A stretch of DNA of 59,003 bases from Streptomyces viridochromogenes DSM 40736 (GTDB lineage: Bacteria; Actinomycetota; Actinomycetes; Streptomycetales; Streptomycetaceae). The translations under genes and the position numbers were made by a program. Where the stretch lies: the NCBI RefSeq assembly GCF_000158955.1, contig NZ_GG657757.1, forward strand, positions 4,384,661 through 4,443,663, written 5' to 3'. Shown one piece after another: positions 33,250 through 39,960 of this stretch. The notes below the pieces were generated by a model. It did no database searches and was not told the origin of the DNA. It saw nothing but the letters and a program-made list of their open reading frames with translations. Position 1 is the first letter of the stretch. The number at the start of each line of letters is the position of its first letter.

Positions 33250-33395
33250 GAAGGCTGTTCCTCGCTTCCTTCTCCCGCCGCGTCGCGAGCGGCTGTCAGA
33301 GCGCTCCGTTCCTTGAGGAGACTGCCGATGAACCCACCGACCGCTCCCAGCCCCAGACCGGCGCTCACCAGTCCGGTCCGGCTCATCGTTCGCAT
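33138..33395 (-). CDS. possible small membrane peptide overlapping the acetyltransferase start
   Basis: The reverse frame from ATG 33395 begins MRTMSRTGLVSAGLGLGAVG and continues through a Gly-rich hydrophobic helix to SLLKERSALTAARDAAGE. A GGAGG lies at a proper distance upstream. The first 49 or so codons are not shared with any other gene; after 33249 it runs out of frame inside the acetyltransferase gene. It may be a genuine short coupled protein, or an N-terminal extension of the acetyltransferase broken by an indel. No function can be stated. Confidence 0.4.
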   Translation of the reverse strand: MRTMSRTGLVSAGLGLGAVGGFIGSLLKERSALTAARDAAGEGSEEQPSWGAGSYRSRWTTFRTFPSAVARVSSGSSTRSAVRPR

Positions 33396-33493
33396 GGCCC
33401 CTGCCTCCCTCTCAGAGGAGCTACCGGGTGGGTCCGCCGTACTCGAACGCATCGTATCCACGATGTGATTCCATCGATACCGCCAGAAAGGAA

Positions 33494-33536
33494 AGAGCGG
33501 GCCATGTTCCGGCACACACCGGACACGGCCCGCTCT
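33494..33536 (-). terminator. terminator after parB
   Basis: AGAGCGGGCC (33494-33503) pairs with GGCCCGCTCT (33527-33536), with an inner TCCGG/CCGGA stem, 34 bp beyond the parB stop codon. Confidence 0.8.
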
Positions 33537-33569
33537 GCCAGAGGCACAGCGGCTGCTCCTGGCGAAGCC

Positions 33570-34667
33570 TCAGGACTCGTCCTCCTCGGTGTCGCCCTCC
33601 AGGAGACTCGTCTGAAGGACGGGCCCTTCACCGGGAGCGAGTGAGCCGAGGATCCGCTCAAGGTCCTCCATGGAGGCGAACTCGACGGTGATCTTGCCCT
33701 TCTTCTGCCCCAGGTCGACCTTCACTCGCGTCTCGAAGCGGTCCGACAGCCGCGTGGCGAGTTCGGACAGGGCAGGAGAGACCCGGGCGCCGGCACGTGG
33801 GCCCTTGGGCCGCTGGGCCTTCTGGGGCCGCGACCCCATCAGCGTCACGATCTCCTCGACGGCCCGCACCGAGAGCCCCTCGGCCACGATGCGGTGCGCC
33901 AGCCTGTCCTGCTCCTCCGAGTCCTCGACGGACAGCAGTGCCCTCGCGTGGCCGGCGGAGAGCACCCCGGCGGCGACCCGGCGCTGCACGGCCGGTGAGA
34001 GCTTCAGCAGACGCAGGGTGTTGGAGACCTGCGGACGGGATCGGCCGATGCGGTCCGCCAGCTGATCGTGCGTGCAGTTGAAGTCCCTCAGCAACTGGTC
34101 GTAGGCGGCCGCCTCTTCCAGCGGGTTCAGCTGAGCGCGGTGCAGGTTCTCCAGCAGGGCGTCCAGGAGGAGCTTCTCGTCGTCCGTGGCCCGCACGATG
34201 GCCGGGATCGCCTCCAGCCCCGCCTCACGGCAGGCCCGCCAGCGGCGCTCGCCCATGATGAGCTCATAGCGGGCCGGTCCCACCTGCCGTACGACGACCG
34301 GCTGGAGGAGCCCCACTTCCTTGATGGAGGTGATGAGCTCGGACAGCGCGTCCTCGTCGAAGACCTCACGCGGCTGCCGCGGGTTCGGCGTGATGGCGTC
34401 GAGGGGGATCTCGGCGAAGTGCGCACCGATCGGCGCCGCAGGCGCGGCAGAGGCAGCGGGCTGAGCCGGCTCTTCTGTTTCACGTGAAACAGTCGGCAGA
34501 GTCGCCACCTTCGCCGCCGCCACCCCACGGTCGTTCGGCAGCGCGGGGACTGCCGTGGGTGATGTCGAAGCGGCCCCCGCCGCAGCCTGAGCCACCGACT
34601 TCTCCGTCGGCGCAGCAGGGATCAGTGCGCCGAGACCACGGCCCAGCCCCCTCCGTCGCTCGCTCAC
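33570..34667 (-). CDS. parB: chromosome partitioning protein ParB (CTPase centromere-binding)
   Basis: A 365-residue ParB. The N terminus starts LGRGLGALIP (ParA-contact region). The N-domain has ITPNPRQPREVFDEDALSEL and the CTP-binding GERRWRACREAGL. The helix-turn-helix (NCTHDQLADRIGRSRPQVSN, then LRLLKLSPAV) recognises parS. The C-terminal dimerization domain ends VEFASMEDLERILGSL. Start is GTG 34667, overlapping the parA stop by four bases (GTGA), so translation is coupled. ParB spreads from the parS sites around oriC to condense and segregate the origin, chiefly during sporulation. A parS is embedded in its own coding sequence. Confidence 0.98.
   Translation of the reverse strand: MSERRRGLGRGLGALIPAAPTEKSVAQAAAGAASTSPTAVPALPNDRGVAAAKVATLPTVSRETEEPAQPAASAAPAAPIGAHFAEIPLDAITPNPRQPREVFDEDALSELITSIKEVGLLQPVVVRQVGPARYELIMGERRWRACREAGLEAIPAIVRATDDEKLLLDALLENLHRAQLNPLEEAAAYDQLLRDFNCTHDQLADRIGRSRPQVSNTLRLLKLSPAVQRRVAAGVLSAGHARALLSVEDSEEQDRLAHRIVAEGLSVRAVEEIVTLMGSRPQKAQRPKGPRAGARVSPALSELATRLSDRFETRVKVDLGQKKGKITVEFASMEDLERILGSLAPGEGPVLQTSLLEGDTEEDES
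34477..34490. other. parS: parS site inside parB
   Basis: Perfect GTTTCACGTGAAAC in the region encoding the linker after the ParB N terminus, read as VSRET on the minus strand. Confidence 0.95.
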
Positions 34668-35740
34668 TGAATGCCCTCCACCATGCTCGGGTCGTTCTGC
34701 TGTGCGCCGATGTGAGCGTGTGTCGCGTCGTAGCTGACGCCAACGCCCTTCAGCGCAATCTCTCGTGCCGCCTCAAGATAGGAGAGGGCACCACTCGATC
34801 CAGGATCGTAGGTCAATACCGTCTGCCCGTAACTCGGCGCCTCGGAGATACGGACGGAACGGGGGATGCTCGTCCGCAGGACCTCGTCACCGAAGTGGGT
34901 GCGCACCTCGTCCGCGACCTGGGACGCGAGACGCGTCCGGCCGTCGTACATGGTGAGCAGGATGGTCGACACATGCAGGGCGGGGTTGAGGTGCCCCCGC
35001 ACCAGGTCGACATTGCGCAACAGCTGGCCCAGGCCCTCCAGCGCGTAGTACTCGCACTGGATCGGGATGAGGACCTCCTGGCCCGCCACCAACGCATTGA
35101 CCGTCAGGAGGCCGAGCGAGGGCGGACAGTCGATGAGGATGTAGTCCAGCGGCTGCTCGTACGCCTGGATGGCGCGCTGCAGCCGGCTCTCCCGCGCCAC
35201 CAGGGACACCAGCTCGATCTCCGCACCGGCGAGATCGATCGTGGCGGGGGCGCAGAAGAGGCCTTCGACGTCAGGGACCGGCTGGACGACCTCGGAGAGC
35301 GGCTTACTCTCCACCAACACGTCGTAGATGGACGGAACTTCCGCGTGATGGTCGATACCCAGCGCGGTGGACGCATTGCCCTGTGGATCGAGGTCGACCA
35401 CCAGAACCCGGGCGCCGTGCACAGCCAGCGACGCGGCAAGGTTGACGGTCGTCGTCGTCTTGCCCACACCGCCCTTCTGGTTGGCGACCACCATGATTCG
35501 GGTCTGCTCGGGCCGCGGCAGGCCCTCGCCGGCGCGGCCCAGAGCCTCCACCGCCAGTTGGGCAGCACGACCGATGGGAGTGTCGTCCATCGGAGGCGGT
35601 GTTTCACGTGAAACATCCGCCCCCATCGACTCGGTACGGGGACCGGGGACCGGATCGGTCATCGGTCCCGCGATGTTGGCGTCGGACCGCAAGGATTCAC
35701 TCTCCTCGACTTCAGGCTCGCAATGAACAGAGCCTCCCAT
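34664..35740 (-). CDS. parA: chromosome partitioning ATPase ParA
   Basis: A 358-residue ParA with the deviant Walker A KGGVGKTTTTVNLAASLA, the A' motif VLVVDLDPQGNASTALG and Walker B ILIDCPPSLGLLTVNAL. It has a hydrophilic N-terminal extension of about 90 residues that includes the parS-encoded DVSRET. The ATP-bound dimer binds DNA and moves ParB-parS complexes. The frame is open further upstream. ATG 35740 is chosen because it gives the length expected for Streptomyces ParA, but no strong ribosome-binding site marks it, so ATG 35662 is also possible. It is upstream of and coupled to parB. Confidence 0.93.
   Translation of the reverse strand: MGGSVHCEPEVEESESLRSDANIAGPMTDPVPGPRTESMGADVSRETPPPMDDTPIGRAAQLAVEALGRAGEGLPRPEQTRIMVVANQKGGVGKTTTTVNLAASLAVHGARVLVVDLDPQGNASTALGIDHHAEVPSIYDVLVESKPLSEVVQPVPDVEGLFCAPATIDLAGAEIELVSLVARESRLQRAIQAYEQPLDYILIDCPPSLGLLTVNALVAGQEVLIPIQCEYYALEGLGQLLRNVDLVRGHLNPALHVSTILLTMYDGRTRLASQVADEVRTHFGDEVLRTSIPRSVRISEAPSYGQTVLTYDPGSSGALSYLEAAREIALKGVGVSYDATHAHIGAQQNDPSMVEGIQ
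35601..35614. other. parS: parS site inside parA
   Basis: Perfect GTTTCACGTGAAAC in the N-terminal part of parA, read as VSRET. Confidence 0.95.
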
Positions 35741-35776
35741 GTCTTCGGGGTCATGAACCAGTGAGGCCGGGCGTTC

Positions 35777-35998
35777 TGTGGAGAAATCCACCTCTGTGGA
35801 CAACTCAGATCCCTCATCGAGTGACCCGAGAGGCTTACGGTCGCGGGGTTCGGCCGCAGCGCGGCCACGACTGATGATGCCGTGCAGAAGTGAGCGACGT
35901 TTCACGTGAAACACGATGCACAGCAGCCGTGGCCGGATCGGCGCGACACTCCGGCATGCATAGGTTTGGCAGCTTGTGTGGAGTACGTCTCGTCCACA
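35777..35998. promoter_or_regulatory. DnaA boxes flanking the parAB upstream region
   Basis: A perfect reverse DnaA box TGTGGACAA lies at 35795-35803, with TGTGGAGAA at 35777-35785 and TCGTCCACA at 35990-35998 (one mismatch each). They surround the region from which parAB must be transcribed, together with a parS at 35900. The 265 bp between parA and rsmG contain nothing else I can assign. Confidence 0.55.
35900..35913. other. parS: parS site upstream of parA
   Basis: Perfect GTTTCACGTGAAAC between rsmG and parA, in the probable parAB promoter region, where ParB binding could repress its own operon. Confidence 0.95.
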
Positions 35999-36005
35999 GG
36001 ACGGA

Positions 36006-36722
36006 TCAGCGTCGCCGGCGTGCACGCCCCGTACGAGCCGCCTTGGCGCGCTTCGCGGCGAAGCGCACACCGCCGGGGCTCTCCCCGACCTCGACCCGTA
36101 CGACCGTGGACATCGGGTCCACCACGCCCTCCCCGACATGCAGGATGGACGTCTCGACCGCACCCAGCTTGCTCAGGGCCGCCGACGCGCTCTTCAGCTC
36201 TTCCTCGGCGGTGTCGCCCTTGAGCGCGAGCATCTCCCCGTAGGGCCGCAGCAGTGGGATGCCCCACGTGGCGAGACGGTCGAGGGGTGCGACAGCTCGG
36301 GCCGTCACGACGTGGACGGGCTGGATCTTCCCCATGACCTCCTCGGCCCGGCCGCGCACCACGGTCACATGATCGAGACCGAGCAGTTCCACGACCTCGG
36401 TGAGGAAGTTGGTACGCCGCAGCAACGGCTCCAGCAGCGTGATCTTCAAGTCCTCCCGGACCAGAGCCAGCGGAATGCCGGGAAGACCGGCACCGGAGCC
36501 CACATCGCACACCGTCACGCCCTCGGGCACGACCTCCGAGAGCACCGCGCAGTTCAGCAGATGTCGCTCCCACAGGCGGGGTACTTCACGCGGGCCGATG
36601 AGGCCGCGCTGTACGCCTGCCTCAGCGAGCAGCTCGGCGTACCGCACCGCATCCGCGAAGCGATCACCGAACACCTCGCGCGCCTGCTCGGGCGCGGGGG
36701 GAAGCTCCGCTGCCTCCGTCAC
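36006..36722 (-). CDS. rsmG: 16S rRNA (guanine527-N7) methyltransferase RsmG (GidB)
   Basis: A 238-residue methyltransferase with SAM motif VTVCDVGSGAGLPGIPLALV, the GidB-specific VELLGLDHVTVVRGRAEEV and the downstream HVVTARAVAPLDRLATWGIP. It methylates G527 of 16S rRNA, and loss of the enzyme gives low-level streptomycin resistance. The C terminus is basic (KRAKAARTGRARRRR). It lies between khpB/jag and parA as in nearly all actinobacteria. Confidence 0.97.
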   Translation of the reverse strand: MTEAAELPPAPEQAREVFGDRFADAVRYAELLAEAGVQRGLIGPREVPRLWERHLLNCAVLSEVVPEGVTVCDVGSGAGLPGIPLALVREDLKITLLEPLLRRTNFLTEVVELLGLDHVTVVRGRAEEVMGKIQPVHVVTARAVAPLDRLATWGIPLLRPYGEMLALKGDTAEEELKSASAALSKLGAVETSILHVGEGVVDPMSTVVRVEVGESPGGVRFAAKRAKAARTGRARRRR

Positions 36723-36802
36723 GGGGGACCGTCCTTCCGTACCGCGTCAGCGCACCCAGCGCCGACACCAGAACCACCAGAACTATCAAGGCTGACAAAG
36801 TT

Positions 36803-36831
36803 CGGCCCCGCCTGCGCAACAGACGGGGCCG
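36803..36831 (-). terminator. hairpin between khpB/jag and rsmG
   Basis: CGGCCCCG (36803-36810) pairs with CGGGGCCG (36824-36831) around a 13-nt loop. It may attenuate readthrough from khpB into rsmG. Confidence 0.55.
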
Positions 36832-36848
36832 GGAAACGTAGGGGCCGA

Positions 36849-37361
36849 TCAGGCGGGCAGTACGACGACGAAGCGCTGCGGCTCCTCGCCCTCGGACTCG
36901 CTGCGCAGCCCCGCGGCCTTGACCGCGTCGTGCACGACCTTGCGCTCGAACGGTGTCATGGGCTTCAGCTTCACTGCCTCACCGCTGCTCTTGGCCTCGG
37001 CCGCGGCCTTGGCACCCAGCTCGGACAGCTCGGAGCGCTTCCGGGCACGGTACCCCGCGATGTCGAGCATCAGACGGCTGCGGTCACCGGTCTCCCGGTG
37101 CACGGCCAGCCGGGTGAGCTCCTGGAGCGCCTCCAGCACCTCGCCGTCACGGCCGACCAGCTTCTGCAGGTCCCGGCCGTCCGTGTCGCTGATGATCGAG
37201 ACGGAGGCGCGGTCGGCCTCGACGTCCATGTCGATGTCGCCGTCGAGGTCGGCGATGTCGAGCAGACCCTCCAGGTAGTCCGCCGCGATCTCGCCTTCCT
37301 GTTCCAGGCGAGTCAGGGTGTCTGCACCCTCGGCAGCGGCGGAGGTGGTGCCTTCCGTCAC
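36849..37361 (-). CDS. khpB: KhpB/Jag RNA-binding protein (KH-R3H)
   Basis: A 170-residue protein with an acidic N terminus, a KH-like domain (LVGRDGEVLEALQELTRLAV, with the GRDG equivalent of the GxxG loop) and a C-terminal R3H domain (LMLDIAGYRARKRSELSELG). It lacks the Jag-N domain present in Firmicutes. It binds RNA, probably with KhpA encoded elsewhere. It lies 15 bp after yidC on the same strand. Confidence 0.93.
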   Translation of the reverse strand: MTEGTTSAAAEGADTLTRLEQEGEIAADYLEGLLDIADLDGDIDMDVEADRASVSIISDTDGRDLQKLVGRDGEVLEALQELTRLAVHRETGDRSRLMLDIAGYRARKRSELSELGAKAAAEAKSSGEAVKLKPMTPFERKVVHDAVKAAGLRSESEGEEPQRFVVVLPA

Positions 37362-37376
37362 GGGATGGACTCCTTC

Positions 37377-38663
37377 TTACTTCTTGGACGGGGACTTGGG
37401 CCGCTGCGGACCCTTGCGCTGTCCGGACTGGGCCTTGCTGCGGTTACCGCCGGCGGGCTTCGCTCCGCCCTTCTGGGCAGCGGCGGCGGGCTTGGCGTCC
37501 TCGGGCTCGTCGGACTTGCTCAGCGACGTCTTCGATTCGTGCTCACCGGCCGCCTTCGCCCCACCGGCGCCACCGTGCTGGCGCTGCGACTTGCTCTGCC
37601 GCTTGGGCTGCTGACGCTTCGGCGTGGCGGCCGTGACCGGCGCGCCGTCCTCGGCCTGGGCGACGGCTGCGGTCTCGCTCTTGATCACCGTGCCGTCGGC
37701 CTGGGCGGCGAGGCCGGCCTTGCTGAGGCCGTTGATGAACTTGCGCTCGAACTCGTTGCGGTCGCGTCCCTTGGCGACGATCGCCTTGACGATGACCCGG
37801 TCGCGGCGCTTGCTGACCTTGCCGTGCTGCGTGACGTGATGGACCAGACGCTCCAGGTACGCGGCCTGCGCCTTGGAACCCGGGGTCGGGTTGTTGCGGA
37901 TCACGTACATCTGCTGGCCCATGGTCCACACGTTGGTGGTCAGCCAGTAGACGAGAACACCGACGGGGAAGTTGATGCCGAAGACGGCGAACATGACCGG
38001 GAAGACGTACATCAGCATCTTCTGCTGCTGCATGAACGGCGTCTTCACCGTGGTGTCGACGTTCTTCGTCATCAGCTGGCGCTGGGTGAAGAACTGCGAG
38101 GCCGACATCAGGACGATCATGATGGCGGTGACCACGCGGACGTCGGTGAGGGAGGCACCGAGCGCCTCCACCTTCGAGGAGCTGTCCGTGAACTTCGCGG
38201 CCAGCGGAGCCCCGACGATGTGCGCCTTCTGCGCGCTCTGCAGCAGGCTCTGGTTGATCACGCCGATGGTGTCGCCCGTCGCGATGCCGTTGAGCACGTG
38301 ATACAGGGCGAAGAAGAACGGCGACTGCGCCAGGATGGGAAGGCACGAGGAGAGCGGGTTGGTGCCCGTCTCCTTGTACAGCTTCATCATCTCTTCGGAC
38401 TGACGCTGCTTGTCGTTCTTGTAGCGCTCTTGGATCTTCTTCATCTCGGGCTGCAGCGTCTGCATGGCCCGAGTCGACTTGATCTGCTTCACGAAGAGCG
38501 GGATGAGGCAGATACGGATGAGGATCACCAGGGACACGATCGACAGGCCCCAGGCCCAGCCGGTGTCGGGGCCGAAGATGGCGCCGTACACCGAGTGGAA
38601 CTGGACGATGACCCAGGAGACGGGTGTGGTGATAAAGCTGAAGAGGCTGGCAATCGTGTCCAC
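37377..38663 (-). CDS. yidC: membrane protein insertase YidC
   Basis: A 428-residue YidC/Oxa1 insertase. It has an N-terminal transmembrane segment (SLFSFITTPVSWVIVQFHSV), then GLSIVSLVILIRICLIPLF, which contains the conserved groove arginine, the cytoplasmic hairpin MKKIQERYKNDKQRQSEE, and three more membrane segments. A C-terminal region of about 120 residues is Lys/Gln/Ala-rich and disordered, likely for ribosome contact. Start is GTG 38663, 3 bp after the yidD stop. Confidence 0.97.
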   Translation of the reverse strand: MDTIASLFSFITTPVSWVIVQFHSVYGAIFGPDTGWAWGLSIVSLVILIRICLIPLFVKQIKSTRAMQTLQPEMKKIQERYKNDKQRQSEEMMKLYKETGTNPLSSCLPILAQSPFFFALYHVLNGIATGDTIGVINQSLLQSAQKAHIVGAPLAAKFTDSSSKVEALGASLTDVRVVTAIMIVLMSASQFFTQRQLMTKNVDTTVKTPFMQQQKMLMYVFPVMFAVFGINFPVGVLVYWLTTNVWTMGQQMYVIRNNPTPGSKAQAAYLERLVHHVTQHGKVSKRRDRVIVKAIVAKGRDRNEFERKFINGLSKAGLAAQADGTVIKSETAAVAQAEDGAPVTAATPKRQQPKRQSKSQRQHGGAGGAKAAGEHESKTSLSKSDEPEDAKPAAAAQKGGAKPAGGNRSKAQSGQRKGPQRPKSPSKK

Positions 38664-38666
38664 TAA

Positions 38667-39041
38667 TCATGCTCCTTGGGCATGGGACGGTGTCTCTGCG
38701 GCCGGGCTCGAAGGACTGGACTGACTTGTGGGAGAAGCCTGTCCCTCGATGGCCGGTTCGGCGGCGGAGGGCCCGCCCTTGCGTGCACGCCACGCGTTAC
38801 GCAGCATTTCGTGCCACCGCGGGCGCTTACGCGGCGGGACATGGTCCACACCACCCAGCGACCACGGATTGCACCGCAGGATGCGCCAGGCCGTGAGTGC
38901 CGTTCCCTTGATGGCACCGTGCCGGTCGATGGCCGTGTAGCCGTAGTGGGAACACGACGGGTAGTACTTGCAGACCGGCCCCAGCAGCGGACTGATCGTC
39001 CACTGGTAGAGCTTGATCAGAGCCAGTAGCGGGTACTTCAT
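38667..39041 (-). CDS. yidD: membrane protein insertion efficiency factor YidD
   Basis: A 124-residue protein with the YidD core: PLLGPVCKYYPSCSHYGYTA and WRILRCNPWSLGGVDHVP, including the three conserved cysteines. The C-terminal 45 residues are a Pro/Ser/Ala tail. It overlaps rnpA by four bases, so translation is coupled, and it precedes yidC. Confidence 0.96.
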   Translation of the reverse strand: MKYPLLALIKLYQWTISPLLGPVCKYYPSCSHYGYTAIDRHGAIKGTALTAWRILRCNPWSLGGVDHVPPRKRPRWHEMLRNAWRARKGGPSAAEPAIEGQASPTSQSSPSSPAAETPSHAQGA

Positions 39042-39409
39042 CGCGCGCCCCCTCCCAGCAACCGCTGGAGAGCGGCATCCAGGTCTCGGGCCAGCTGTGC
39101 GTGGTCGGCGTCGCCCGATCCGGGCAGCGCTCGTACGACTACCAGGCTACCGGGGGGCAGCTGGGCGACTCGCTCGCGCATCAGGTGGCGAAGCCGACGC
39201 TTGACTTTGTTGCGTACGACCGCGCCGCCCACCGCCTTGCTCACGACGAAACCCGCACGCGTCGGGGGAGCGCTCTCCCCAGGCACATGCGGGTCCGTGG
39301 CACCGCTTCGAAGGTGGACGACGAGGAGCGGGCGTCCTGCCCGACGTCCTCGTCGTACCGCGGTCGCGAAGTCCTCGCGCCGCCTCAGCCGATGCTCGGT
39401 AGGCAGCAC
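39038..39409 (-). CDS. rnpA: ribonuclease P protein component
   Basis: A 123-residue basic protein with the RnpA motif RNKVKRRLRHLMRE and the preceding FVVSKAVGGAVV. It assists the RNase P RNA in 5' maturation of tRNA precursors. GTG 39409 gives MLPTEHRLRRREDF, the standard N terminus. It lies 21 bp downstream of rpmH. Confidence 0.97.
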   Translation of the reverse strand: MLPTEHRLRRREDFATAVRRGRRAGRPLLVVHLRSGATDPHVPGESAPPTRAGFVVSKAVGGAVVRNKVKRRLRHLMRERVAQLPPGSLVVVRALPGSGDADHAQLARDLDAALQRLLGGGAR

Positions 39410-39430
39410 GACGTCATGACCTGATCGGGA

Positions 39431-39568
39431 TCAGGCGGACAGGCTGGCGCGACCCTTGCTACGGCGGTTCGCGAGAATCGCGCGGCCGGCACGGGTGCGC
39501 ATCCGCAGGCGGAAGCCGTGGGTCTTCGCGCGACGACGGTTGTTCGGCTGGAAGGTGCGCTTGCTCAC
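39431..39568 (-). CDS. rpmH: 50S ribosomal protein L34
   Basis: A 45-residue basic peptide with the whole L34 signature: KRTFQPNNRRRAKTHGFRLR, then MRTRAGRAILANRRSKGR. Start is GTG 39568 and stop is TGA (39431-39433). It is the first gene of the leftward rpmH-rnpA-yidD-yidC block, divergent from dnaA across the regulatory gap. Confidence 0.98.
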   Translation of the reverse strand: MSKRTFQPNNRRRAKTHGFRLRMRTRAGRAILANRRSKGRASLSA

Positions 39569-39960
39569 TCGGGGGCTCCAGAAGAAATCGGTAGTTGCGG
39601 GGTGCCGTCCTGGCTGTCACCGTGCGCCCACGAGTAGCTCGCAGTTACGCCCGAGTGCACCGCTGACCGATCACCCAAATGATCTGTGCCCATCGGAGGC
39701 AGGCGGCAGCAGCCATCGACAACTCGACCTGGTTACGGTACGCGCGGCTACGCCATCCGGTCAAACCAGGAGTCGCCGGGAGACACTTGTCCACAGGCTG
39801 GGGACAACAACTTGAACCGTACCGGCCGCCCTGACTACCGTGACGGAACTCCGATCCGATCCCTTGTCCCTGCCCCAGCGGGTTTGCTCCCGCCACCCGG
39901 ATGACATCCCGACCCGTCCCAGAACCACACGTTCGTGGGACCTGTGAGAGAGCGTGCCCT
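39569..39960. promoter_or_regulatory. rpmH-dnaA divergent regulatory gap with DnaA box
   Basis: This 392-bp gap must contain the rpmH and dnaA promoters. The one clear site is a perfect TTGTCCACA at 39787-39795, consistent with autoregulation of dnaA. I could not assign -10/-35 elements. Confidence 0.75.
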
